Assembly (NCBI GenBank): GCA_046048295.1
Contig: JBJOGJ010000097.1
Coordinates: forward strand, 1-13,325
Origin: CBDCWA01 sp046048295
GTDB taxonomy: Bacteria; Pseudomonadota; Alphaproteobacteria; Rhizobiales; Hyphomicrobiaceae
Direction: 5' to 3'
Length of the DNA: 13,325 bases
The translations under genes were made by a program, and so were the position numbers. Numbering within the stretch: position 1 is the stretch's first letter; every line of letters starts with the position of its first letter. Positions 6,889 to 13,325 of this stretch are shown in pieces. A model generated the notes under the pieces. That model made no database searches, was not told where the DNA came from, and was given only the letters and a program-made list of their open reading frames with translations.

Positions 6889-8735
6889 TGCACCCTAGCC
6901 CTGTCGAGAAGCGCGCCTAGTGCCGCGGCGATATCCAAGCCCTGATGGAAGTAATCGTCGGCTCCGGCCCTGCGCAGATCGTCATCCTGCGCGCCAGGTT
7001 TTGCTGCTATTAGGACATGCGAGGCCCCTGCGGACCGCAGAGCCATGACCGTGGCCTCACCGATCTCCTCAAGGACCTCGTCGGAAGATGCAACAACTGC
7101 AATCGAGGCGCCGCTCTGGGCAAATGCACTTCCGGTCGCCCCGCTCGCGGTGAAACCCTCGTCGCTTGCCATGACGTCGAAACCGCCCGCCGCAAGCGCG
7201 TTTCGGGCGAAATCCGCCCGCGCTCCGAAATCTCTGCGCGTCCCGAGCTGGGCCAGGAAGACGACCGGGCGGGCGCCACGCGTGCGCTCGTAGACATCGA
7301 CCCGTTCACGCAGTTGCTCGAACGGCTCGCCATCCCGTACGAAGGAAAGCCGACCTACTGTCTCGGCGAATGTCGCGGCCTGCTGTGCGGGCCAGCGGAT
7401 CGCGGGCCCCAGGTTGCCGCCTGTCGCGAATGCCGTCGTACCGGTGATCGCGCGTCTTCCACTCGCAACCAGTTCCCGCCGCCGCTCGGCTGCGGCCTGG
7501 ACGCGGTCTTGCACGAAGCCGGACCGGAGCGCCGCTGCCATGCCGCCCTGGCCCTCGATCTCCTGGAACAGTGACCACGCGCGGTGTGCGATGTCCTCCG
7601 TGAGGTGTTCGAGCGCATAGGCACCTGCCGCCGGATCCGCAACGCGGGCAAGTTGCGCCTCGTGCATCAGGATGAGTTGCGTGTTGCGTGCGACGCGACG
7701 GGCAAAGGCATCCGGTGGTCCGAGCGCCCAGGTGTGGGGCAGGACCGTGATGCCATCCGCTCCCCCCATTGCCGCAGCGCTGGCTGCGATCGCGGAGCGC
7801 AGGATGTTGGTCTCTGGCTCGATCCGGGTCAGCATGCGCCAGCTCGTGGTGACATCGAGACGCATCGCGGAAGTGGCATCGCCGCAGCCGGCAACATCCC
7901 CGATCCGCCAGACGAGACGCCGGGCTGCCCTGAGCTTCGCCACGACGATGAGCTGGTCAGTATGCGCACCGAGACCAATGGCAATTTTTGGCAGTGCGAC
8001 ACCAGGATCTATTCCGTCCGCCTCCGCCCGGCGCAGATATGCGACGAGGCTCGAGAGCATGAGCGCAAGCTCGAGTGCTGCGCCCGCCCCGCCCGCATGG
8101 TAGGGGCGCCCGTCGGCAATTGCGGCAGTGACGTTGCGAAGCTTTTGTGTGTCGGAAATGAGCTGCGAAGTGCAGGCAAGCAACGAATCGAGCGTGCGCG
8201 ACAGTCCGCCGGCTGCCGCCATCGCACCAAGCGGGTCTGCGTTTAGGCTGCCCCTGCAGGCGTCGCCTCGTGCCCCGGTCGCGGTCCAATGTGCCAGCAA
8301 GGCGTTTGCGGCATCCGGGAACGCATCGCCTGACTGAAGCGAGATTCCTGGCCCGGTGCCGGAAAATTCTCCGATTGCATGTCCGATGTCCCCGGGCTCC
8401 AGACCGAACTGCCTGCTGGCGGATATCTGCAGCACGACTGTCGTCGCACCACCCGCCAGTTCCTCTTCGATGGCCCCATGGGCCTTGCCGGCATCGCTCT
8501 CCACCAGAAGTTGTTGCACGTCCCATCGCCGCCCTCGCGATGTCCCTGGCTGGGCGACCGGCTCACCGTCGAGCCTCGTGTAGAGCGGTGCGTATCGCAC
8601 GCCGTCGGCTGTATGTGTGACGAGGCGTTCCTCGAAACTGGCTCCCTTGAGCAGCGCTTCGACCCGGGCGTGCCAGTCCTCGAGGCTGGCGCCTGCAAAG
8701 CCAGTGGCAAGTAGGAGGGTGTCGCGCTGGTCCAT
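6885..8735 (-). CDS. mutA: Methylmalonyl-CoA mutase, small (non-catalytic) subunit
   Basis: A 616-aa partner of MutB in the heterodimeric mutase; the small subunit resembles MutB but binds neither cofactor nor substrate productively. The barrel part includes VVAKLRAARRLVWRI, RLDVTTSWRML and RVARNTQLILMHEAQLARVADPAAGAY, parallel to MutB segments. The C-terminal B12-like domain (about 494-616) has LAQLGTRRDFGARADF in place of DxHxxG, so the cobalamin-ligating His is absent, as expected for MutA. The ATG at 8735 (MDQRDTLL) is chosen over an in-frame upstream start at 8795 because GGAGA lies about 7 nt before it. The overlap with mutB implies translational coupling and equal dosage. A perfect inverted repeat lies 31 bp upstream of the start. 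Confidence 0.93.
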   Translation of the reverse strand: MDQRDTLLLATGFAGASLEDWHARVEALLKGASFEERLVTHTADGVRYAPLYTRLDGEPVAQPGTSRGRRWDVQQLLVESDAGKAHGAIEEELAGGATTVVLQISASRQFGLEPGDIGHAIGEFSGTGPGISLQSGDAFPDAANALLAHWTATGARGDACRGSLNADPLGAMAAAGGLSRTLDSLLACTSQLISDTQKLRNVTAAIADGRPYHAGGAGAALELALMLSSLVAYLRRAEADGIDPGVALPKIAIGLGAHTDQLIVVAKLRAARRLVWRIGDVAGCGDATSAMRLDVTTSWRMLTRIEPETNILRSAIAASAAAMGGADGITVLPHTWALGPPDAFARRVARNTQLILMHEAQLARVADPAAGAYALEHLTEDIAHRAWSLFQEIEGQGGMAAALRSGFVQDRVQAAAERRRELVASGRRAITGTTAFATGGNLGPAIRWPAQQAATFAETVGRLSFVRDGEPFEQLRERVDVYERTRGARPVVFLAQLGTRRDFGARADFARNALAAGGFDVMASDEGFTASGATGSAFAQSGASIAVVASSDEVLEEIGEATVMALRSAGASHVLIAAKPGAQDDDLRRAGADDYFHQGLDIAAALGALLDRARVQ

Positions 8736-8766
8736 GTCCGTCTCCGGTCCGGATGCCGAGATGACA

Positions 8767-8782
8767 GCGAAACACATTTCGC
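8767..8782. promoter_or_regulatory. Candidate operator: inverted repeat GCGAAA-CACA-TTTCGC
   Basis: A perfect 6-bp dyad with a 4-bp spacer, 31 bp before the mutA start in the spacer shared with the divergent ATPase gene. Its position near the expected mutA transcription start fits a repressor site. It does not match the TTTGCAAA-type sites I associate with short-chain acyl-CoA regulators. No regulator is encoded nearby. Confidence 0.3.
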
Positions 8783-8970
8783 CGCAACACGCCATCCGTC
8801 ATGTCGTCCGCCAGCTGATTCCTGGCGCACGTCCACCCATCGGTTCAAAAAAGCATTTATCCAAGTCCGAGATGCAACACGGGTTTGATTTTGGCAGGAC
8901 GTTAGTGCAAGAGGGCATCCAGGAGAATCTTGCGAGTCGCTGCGTCCAGGTCAGCATTGAGGAGAGCACT

Positions 8971-10488
8971 ATGCTTGAAGAAGGCAAGATCTATCTTGGA
9001 ACCAGTGCCAAGGGCGGCGAGTACCTTGATCTCAAGCTGGCCAATCGCCACGGCCTGATCACGGGCGCTACCGGCACGGGCAAGACGGTCTCTCTGCAGG
9101 TGCTCGCGGAGGGGTTCTCGAACGCCGGCGTGCCAGTGTTTGCGGCCGACATAAAGGGCGACCTCTCGGGCGTGGCAGCGCCCGGCGAGCCCAAGGACTT
9201 CATAACCAAGCGGCTTGCAGATATCGGTCTCGCTGAAAACGAATTCGAGTTCCAGGAACATCCGGTCGTCTTCTGGGATGTGTTTGGCGAACTGGGCCAT
9301 CCCGTGAGAACCACTGTAGCCGACATGGGGCCGCTGCTACTCTCGCGTATGCTCGAGCTCAACGAGGTGCAGGAGGGTGTGCTCAACATCGCATTCCGGG
9401 TCGCCGCGGACGAGGTGAAGGAAGGCAACAAGGATTTCGTCCTCGTCAACCTCGACGACCTGCGCTCGATGCTCGACTATATTGCGAACGCTGGCAACGA
9501 CAAGGCCCGCAAGTACGGCAATGTGGCCGCGACCTCGGTTGGTGCCATTCAGCGCCGCCTGCTCGTGCTCGAGGGGCAGGGCGGCGACAAATTTTTGCAG
9601 GAGCCGGCGCTCGACATCGACGATTTTATGCGTACCGAGCGCGGCAAGGGCGTGATCAACATTCTCGCCGCCGACAAGCTGATGGAGAAGCCGAAGCTGT
9701 ACGGCACCTTCCTGCTCTGGATGCTGTCCGAACTCTGGCGGACCCTGCCCGAGGTTGGCGACCAGCCCAAGCCGAAGTTTGTCTTCTTCTTCGATGAGGC
9801 GCACCTTCTGTTCGACGAGGCCCCGGATGCCCTACTGGAACGCATCCAGCAGATCGCCCGCCTCGTTCGCTCAAAGGGTGTGGGCGTGTACTTCATAACG
9901 CAGAATCCACTCGACGTGCCCGATACGGTTTCTTCCCAGATCGGTAACCGAGTGCAGCACGCGCTGAGGGCCTTCACACCGAAGGAACAGCGCGCCATCC
10001 GCGCTGCTGCCGAGACCTTCCGAGAAAACCCGGCGATCGACACTGAGGAAGCAATTAAGGAACTTACTGTTGGCGAGGCGCTGGTCTCGATGCTTGAAAA
10101 TCGCGGCGAACCATCGATGGTCCAGCGCACGCTCATACGTCCCCCCGAGGGGCGCATCGGTCCGTTGAAGGATGCTGAGCGGCGGGAACTCATCGAGAAG
10201 TCACCCTTCTACGGCAAGTATGAGGACACGCTCGATCGCGAGAGCGCGCACGAAATCCTGATGCAGCGGGCCAAGGCACTCGCTGAGAAGGAGGCGGAGC
10301 TCGAGGCACAGGAGGCGGCCGCGTCCAATAGCTGGGGCAAGACCATTTTTGGCCGCGGCCCTCGAGGCGGCATGTCGGTCGGCGAGAATATCGCACGCGA
10401 CGTCGGTCGCTCGATCATGCGCTCGATCATCACCGAGATTAAGAACTCGGTGCTGCGCTCGATCGGGCTGAAGCGAGGGCGGCGGTAG
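8971..10488 (+). CDS. YjgR-type HerA-like ATPase (DUF853)
   Basis: A 505-aa P-loop ATPase of the HerA/FtsK superfamily, similar in length and layout to E. coli YjgR (about 500 aa). Function is unproven; a DNA-translocase or helicase-like role is assumed from HerA homology. Walker A is GATGTGKT (32-39), Walker B is KFVFFFDEAHLLF (269-281), a sensor-like stretch GVYFITQNPLDVP is at 305-317, and a probable arginine-finger region follows (SSQIGNRVQHALRAF, 321-335). The C-terminus is a Glu/Ala-rich helix (about 426-452) and a basic amphipathic tail. The ATG at 8971 has GAGGAG 6 nt upstream; the frame runs further 5' without any homology. Divergent from mutA across 235 bp, where I find no convincing promoter hexamers. 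Confidence 0.92.
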   Translation: MLEEGKIYLGTSAKGGEYLDLKLANRHGLITGATGTGKTVSLQVLAEGFSNAGVPVFAADIKGDLSGVAAPGEPKDFITKRLADIGLAENEFEFQEHPVVFWDVFGELGHPVRTTVADMGPLLLSRMLELNEVQEGVLNIAFRVAADEVKEGNKDFVLVNLDDLRSMLDYIANAGNDKARKYGNVAATSVGAIQRRLLVLEGQGGDKFLQEPALDIDDFMRTERGKGVINILAADKLMEKPKLYGTFLLWMLSELWRTLPEVGDQPKPKFVFFFDEAHLLFDEAPDALLERIQQIARLVRSKGVGVYFITQNPLDVPDTVSSQIGNRVQHALRAFTPKEQRAIRAAAETFRENPAIDTEEAIKELTVGEALVSMLENRGEPSMVQRTLIRPPEGRIGPLKDAERRELIEKSPFYGKYEDTLDRESAHEILMQRAKALAEKEAELEAQEAAASNSWGKTIFGRGPRGGMSVGENIARDVGRSIMRSIITEIKNSVLRSIGLKRGRR

Positions 10489-10496
10489 GCAGTTGA

Positions 10497-10510
10497 TTGA
10501 CCGCGATCAA
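10497..10510 (+). promoter_or_regulatory. FNR/FixK-type operator upstream of cytochrome c copy 2
   Basis: TTGACCGCGATCAA matches the FNR/FnrL/FixK consensus TTGAT-N4-ATCAA at nine of ten specified positions and the extended form TTGATC-NN-GATCAA at all but one. Its centre (10503.5) would be -41.5 from a start near 10545, and CAGGAT at 10533-10538 falls at the corresponding -10 place. The resulting leader of about 20 nt holds the ribosome site. This is the class II activation layout, suggesting induction under low oxygen. Confidence 0.6.
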
Positions 10511-10565
10511 CGCTTGCAGCCATTACGTGCAGCAGGATCGCGTTCCCATTGCCGAGGAGCCCTCA

Positions 10566-10892
10566 ATGCGTGCGTTCGCAATAGCCTTAGTCGCCTTTTT
10601 CGCCCCTCTCCTGTTTTCGGGCGCTGTGCGCGCTCAGCCCGCCGATCATGTCCGAGGCCAGGAGATAGCCGATCGCCTCTGCTCCCGCTGTCATGCAACT
10701 GGTCGCACAGGCGGCAGCCCGATGCCGAAGGCCCCGCCATTCCGCACGCTCGGCAAGCGCTATCCCGTTGAGCACTTGGCGGAAGCGCTCGCCGAAGGTA
10801 TTCGTACCGGCCACCCTGACATGCCTGAATTCGAATTCTCGTCGCCCGACATTGGCGCGCTGATCACCTACCTGAAGGAGATTGGCGAGTAG
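10566..10892 (+). CDS. Small secreted c-type cytochrome (copy 2)
   Basis: A 108-aa periplasmic mono-haem cytochrome c. A Sec signal peptide (1-23, ending VRA before QPAD) is followed by CSRCH at 39-43 and a probable axial Met86 in GHPDMPEF. The ATG at 10566 has GAGGAG 6 nt upstream. It is a paralogue of the 117-aa cytochrome at 1931-2284, matching through the haem motif, RYP, EAL and GH-x-x-MP segments but lacking that protein's C-terminal extension. The FNR/FixK-like box 55 bp upstream suggests expression under oxygen limitation; I find no such box before the other copy. It converges on a Bug-type receptor gene with only 3 bp between stop codons. Confidence 0.88.
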   Translation: MRAFAIALVAFFAPLLFSGAVRAQPADHVRGQEIADRLCSRCHATGRTGGSPMPKAPPFRTLGKRYPVEHLAEALAEGIRTGHPDMPEFEFSSPDIGALITYLKEIGE

Positions 10893-10895
10893 GTC

Positions 10896-11960
10896 TCAAG
10901 GTCTGGTCTTTGTCCCAGCAGTGCCGCCATCCGGCAATTGCTGCTTGAGATCTTCCTTGAGCTTGGTGCGGATCCACCCCTTGATCTCCGCCATGTCGCC
11001 AACCATCGCCTGCACGTTCTCACCGGAGCGCGGATTGATCTGCAGTTTCTGCTTTCGAGCTTCTTCCAGAAAGGTCTCGTCCGCGGTCAATTCCATGAAC
11101 ACCCTTCGGAGCAGCGCTATCCGGTGTGCCGGCACGCCACCTGGCGCGACCACCGGCCGGCCCATCTCCAAAGCACCGGCATAGGTCCGCAGGATCGTCC
11201 GCGCTGGATCCTCCTTTGCAATGTCGAGCGCGTTGGGCACCCGAGGAAGCTCGCGGTGTTTTTCTTTCGCGAGCTGTACGAGGATATGCACCTTGTCTTC
11301 GGCGAACCACTCGGGGTTCCTGAGCTTCTGCGAGGAATAGGAGGAACACATTGCATCGACTTCCCCACGCTCCATCGCTCTGGCGATGTCGTTCGGGGAT
11401 GCGAAGTAGCCGGCAATTTCCAGCGGTACACCGAGCGTATTCTTGAGAATCGCTGGGAAAGTCGCGAGATAGGACGGTCCAAGTACCCCGACAGTCAGCG
11501 GCTTGGCGCCAATCTCCGCAATGGTGCGAACGCTGGCCGAGCGCATCGCCGTGCAGATGGCAACCTCATGATCCAGGCTGCCGATCCACTTTAGCTTCTC
11601 GGATCTGTACGAGACGCCCGGCGTTCCCACGATTTCCTGCAGCGGAGCACTTCTGCGCACCATCCCGAGTACCGAACCGTCTTTTGGCGCAATATTGTAG
11701 ATGAAGTTGGTGGCGAGGATCCCGCCTTCCTTCGACATCGTCCGAAGCCTGACTGTTGGCTTCCCGGGTATGTGCCCCCCGAATTGGGCCGCGAATAGTC
11801 TCGCGTAGGAGTAATAGCCCGCTCCTTTCGGGGCCGCGACGATCAATGTGATCGTTCTGCCACGGTAGAAGTCTTCACCGGCTTTTGCCGGGTTGCCGCA
11901 GCCAAGAAGTAAGCAGAAACCGCCAACGGCGACAGCCGAATATTTGTGCAGGGTGGTCAA
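10896..11960 (-). CDS. Bug/TctC-type solute-binding protein (copy 2, divergent)
   Basis: A 354-aa extracytoplasmic receptor, paralogous to the one at 2623-3669: DFYRGRTITLIVAAPKGAG parallels DFYKGKQVKIVVGYGAGGG, and NFIYNIAPKDGSV parallels NYLYNKAPRDGTV. The start is TTG at 11960, the only usable start before an in-frame stop at 11997-11999; ribosome site weak (GGCGGA). The leader contains LLLGC (Cys21), so it may be a lipoprotein, or it may be cut after AKA (27). The first ligand loop reads APKGAGYYSYAR, with Ser where the copy 1 loop (GGGYDVYAR) has Asp, and the second reads RTMSKEGG instead of QNMPGAAS, so ligand recognition must differ. A TTGACA promoter lies about 60-80 bp upstream. No tctAB genes are present. 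Confidence 0.8.
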   Translation of the reverse strand: MTTLHKYSAVAVGGFCLLLGCGNPAKAGEDFYRGRTITLIVAAPKGAGYYSYARLFAAQFGGHIPGKPTVRLRTMSKEGGILATNFIYNIAPKDGSVLGMVRRSAPLQEIVGTPGVSYRSEKLKWIGSLDHEVAICTAMRSASVRTIAEIGAKPLTVGVLGPSYLATFPAILKNTLGVPLEIAGYFASPNDIARAMERGEVDAMCSSYSSQKLRNPEWFAEDKVHILVQLAKEKHRELPRVPNALDIAKEDPARTILRTYAGALEMGRPVVAPGGVPAHRIALLRRVFMELTADETFLEEARKQKLQINPRSGENVQAMVGDMAEIKGWIRTKLKEDLKQQLPDGGTAGTKTRP

Positions 11961-12011
11961 AGCAAGTCCGCCGATGGGCTCGAGCCTGGACTCGGATCAC
12001 TGTTCATGAGG

Positions 12012-12206
12012 CTATGTAAACCTACGTACACTCGCTGTGTCAATGATTGTCACGAAACCGGACCGCCGCGCTGCCCGCATGTAGATCGCCAGTATGAGTA
12101 GTGGACCGATTGGGATGCGGGTCCACTCGCTCCACGGAATGGCGTGCAGCTTCCAGACGCGGTCGTCCATCCGCATCAGGCGTTCTGCAACTGAGAATTT
12201 ATCCAT
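12012..12206 (-). pseudogene. Short membrane-protein ORF, probably a truncated remnant
   Basis: A 64-codon frame starting at ATG 12206, 30 bp after the stop of the CMD-family gene. The first 45 residues (RLMRMDDRVWKLHAIPWSEWTRIPIGPLLILAIYMR) recall a family of small alphaproteobacterial membrane proteins with MDD-x-x-W and PWS-x-WTR motifs and a first membrane helix (I think DUF6653, from memory). The expected continuation, a Trp-rich second helix, is missing in all three frames. The final codons coincide with a TTGACA promoter for the next gene. There is no strong ribosome site (GAAG about 10 nt upstream). I infer an N-terminal fragment left after a deletion; it could still be expressed as a short peptide. 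Confidence 0.4.
12015..12043 (-). promoter_or_regulatory. Sigma70-type promoter for Bug-type receptor copy 2
   Basis: Read on the minus strand: TTGACA (12043-12038, perfect -35), 17-bp spacer, TTTACA (12020-12015, three of six matches at -10). Transcription would start near 12007, about 47 nt before the TTG start of the receptor. The element lies within the last codons of the small upstream frame. Confidence 0.5.
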
Positions 12207-12236
12207 GCTGGAACTTCGTGCTCTTCCCGTGCGCGA

Positions 12237-12827
12237 CTACGGAATTGGCAGCAGCGGCGTTTTCCCTTCGTGGAGCTGCATGTCGACGAGGCAGAGGAGC
12301 GCGGCCGTCTTGGCATAGTTACCGCTGAGCATGACGATCTCGATGAGCTGCGTCGCCCCGAAGATTCCCTTGGCCTCCGCAAAAAGCTCCGACGACACCT
12401 TGTGATCGCGCCAGATCTGGCGCATCAACTCGACGACGACAGCATCCTTCCGCTCGAGCCCCGTCGTTTCCTTGCGGTGCTTGATGACGTCGATGACCGC
12501 ATCAGGCACGTCACAGCGACGGGCCTCATCCTCGTGCGCCACCCACTCGAACTGGCTGTCGAGTTCGCGCGCCGTCGCGAGAATGCAGATCTCGCGGGTG
12601 CGGGGTGAATATTCTGCCTCGAAGCGGAGATAGTGGCTGAGCTTGTCGGAAGCCTCGATCGTCTTCGGGCTATAGAGCTTGATGCCGCCCGGCCCTTGCA
12701 GGCCGGCCAGCGACTTACCCGGCTTCGAGTGTGAATCGAAGGCATGTCTCGCCACTTCGTCCAGGCTGTCCCGATCGAGCAACGGCAGCCGCATACCGGA
12801 TTTCGGGTCGATGTCAGGCTTGGTCAT
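12237..12827 (-). CDS. Carboxymuconolactone decarboxylase (CMD) family protein
   Basis: A 196-aa cytoplasmic all-helical protein of the CMD/AhpD superfamily. The ATG at 12827 follows GGAGG by 7 nt; the open frame continues upstream without support. The core is YSPRTREICILATARELDSQ (73-92) followed by FEWVAHEDEARRCDV (93-107), with His98, and LSGNYAKTAALL (167-178). There is no CxxC, so it is not an AhpD-type peroxidatic protein; it fits the CMD-like branch often found in aromatic or lactone catabolic clusters. Such proteins are usually annotated without known reaction, and none can be assigned here. It stands between an intrinsic terminator upstream and the truncated ORF downstream, so it likely has its own promoter in 12828-12890, which I could not pinpoint. 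Confidence 0.85.
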   Translation of the reverse strand: MTKPDIDPKSGMRLPLLDRDSLDEVARHAFDSHSKPGKSLAGLQGPGGIKLYSPKTIEASDKLSHYLRFEAEYSPRTREICILATARELDSQFEWVAHEDEARRCDVPDAVIDVIKHRKETTGLERKDAVVVELMRQIWRDHKVSSELFAEAKGIFGATQLIEIVMLSGNYAKTAALLCLVDMQLHEGKTPLLPIP

Positions 12828-12889
12828 GGGCGGTCCTCCAGGGTGTCGTGACGAAAAGGTATATCGGATCACTGTAGCACGCCTGCTGC

Positions 12890-12919
12890 AAAAACAAGGG
12901 CCGGAGTGTCCCCCGGCCC
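12890..12919 (-). terminator. Intrinsic terminator
   Basis: On the minus strand a perfect 7-bp GC stem, GGGCCGG / CCGGCCC (12919-12913 with 12904-12898), with an 8-nt loop is followed by TTGTTTTT. It lies 27 bp past the stop of the small membrane-protein gene and 63 bp before the CMD-family start, so it separates the two. It lacks a T-tract on the plus strand. Confidence 0.75.
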
Positions 12920-12945
12920 ACGCAGCGCATCATGTTTCAGATTCT

Positions 12946-13134
12946 CTAGAGGCGCTTGAACACGGTCCCTGCCCAGAGCAGCGCGAAGGCGAGAATCATC
13001 GCTTCGAAACCATGGCCGCGAAGCATCGGAGAGACGACAGGCACGCTGACATGGAAATAGTGCAACGCGATCACGAACGCCGCGAGCAGCGTTGCCAGCG
13101 CCCATATGAGGAACGTCGGACGAGAAAGTGCCAT
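12946..13134 (-). CDS. Small membrane protein, function unknown
   Basis: A 62-aa protein with two predicted membrane helices (about 8-27 and 44-58) joined by a short loop. It starts MALSRPTFLIW and ends TVFKRL, a layout I recall for uncharacterised alphaproteobacterial membrane proteins. I prefer the ATG at 13134, with GGGGG about 9 nt upstream, over in-frame ATGs at 13149 and 13164. The start is 1 bp after the stop (13136-13138) of an open frame that enters from the window edge, which may indicate coupling with an upstream gene. Transcription should end at the terminator at 12890-12919. No function is proposed. Confidence 0.6.
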   Translation of the reverse strand: MALSRPTFLIWALATLLAAFVIALHYFHVSVPVVSPMLRGHGFEAMILAFALLWAGTVFKRL

Positions 13135-13135
13135 T

Positions 13136-13325
13136 CTATAAGCCCCCATGTGAGAGAAACGCATGCACTTCGGTGAGGCTCATACGATTCGCGCCGTCCT
13201 GGAAGCTGAACGTCGAAAACGATTGATTTCTGGATCTGCGCACTTGTTCGGCCCGGCGTCGCCGCAATCGATTCGCTGTGCCGCGCGACTGCTTCCGTCG
13301 AACGACGACGGGCGCCCCAGGGGAG
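13136..13325 (-). CDS. Possible 3' end of a gene entering from the right edge (uncertain)
   Basis: A minus-strand frame is open from the window edge to TAG at 13138-13136, 62 codons, ending MSLTEVHAFLSHGGL. In favour: third-position GC is higher than in the two alternative minus frames, and the stop is 1 bp before the next ATG. Against: the middle is very Arg-rich (NRLRRRRAEQVRRSR) and I recognise no family. On the opposite strand a frame from ATG 13163 is also open to the edge, so neither is secure. Confidence 0.25.
   Translation of the reverse strand, partial: SPGAPVVVRRKQSRGTANRLRRRRAEQVRRSRNQSFSTFSFQDGANRMSLTEVHAFLSHGGL

Noticed and set aside
8617..8970. 118-codon upstream extension of the YjgR-type ATPase
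   Set aside because: It overlaps mutA antisense; the ATG at 8971 has GAGGAG and gives the usual length of about 500 aa.
10408..10431. Tandem 12-bp repeat in the 3' end of the ATPase gene
   Set aside because: Two imperfect units encode RSIMRSII within a basic amphipathic tail; this is protein-level repetition, with no sign of a mobile or regulatory element.
10491..10513. Alternative dyad GTTGAT-N8-ATCAAC overlapping the FNR-like box
   Set aside because: The shifted TTGAC-CGCG-ATCAA reading has the correct 4-bp FNR spacing and promoter geometry, so the 8-bp-spaced version was not listed separately.

Overview
The window looks like chromosomal DNA from a GC-rich alphaproteobacterium, probably Hyphomicrobiales or a neighbouring order. 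This rests on base composition, the protein flavour (Tgt, the small alphaproteobacterial cytochromes c, stand-alone Bug/TctC-type receptors, a YjgR-type ATPase) and the tgt/tRNA-Lys arrangement. The taxonomic call is from recollection of families, not from a search. I see no insertion sequence, integrase, phage gene, CRISPR array or toxin-antitoxin pair.

Layout. (1) 1-1912, plus strand: the 3' part of tgt (queuosine tRNA modification), a tRNA-Lys(UUU) with encoded CCA, and a dienelactone-hydrolase-like protein behind a plausible sigma70 promoter. (2) 1931-3669: a small secreted c-type cytochrome (minus) diverges, across a 338 bp gene-free spacer, from a Bug/TctC-type periplasmic solute-binding protein (plus). 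(3) 8735-3683, minus strand: mutA and mutB (small and catalytic subunits of B12-dependent methylmalonyl-CoA mutase, start/stop overlapping as ATGA), followed after 68 bp by a luciferase-like flavin monooxygenase. (4) 8971-10892, plus strand: a YjgR/DUF853 HerA-like ATPase, then a second small cytochrome c behind a near-consensus FNR/FixK box. (5) 13325-10896, minus strand: an unresolved edge, a 62-aa membrane protein ending in a clear intrinsic terminator, a carboxymuconolactone-decarboxylase-family protein, a short truncated-looking membrane ORF, and a second Bug/TctC-type receptor with its own promoter.

How it may fit together. tgt, the tRNA and the YjgR-type ATPase are housekeeping or general genes. 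The rest reads as carbon catabolism: periplasmic capture of organic acids (two receptors), oxygenation and hydrolysis (flavin monooxygenase, dienelactone hydrolase, CMD protein), propionyl/methylmalonyl-CoA entry to the TCA cycle (MutAB) and periplasmic electron transfer (two related cytochromes). That these serve one pathway is inference; no substrate can be named.

The most notable observations are: a Tgt that has lost three of the four zinc ligands; two paralogous cytochrome c / Bug-receptor neighbour pairs in opposite geometries; an FNR/FixK-like operator placed at a class II position before one of those cytochromes; and a small ORF whose C-terminal codons are also a promoter. I did not find a convincing wholly new multi-gene system.
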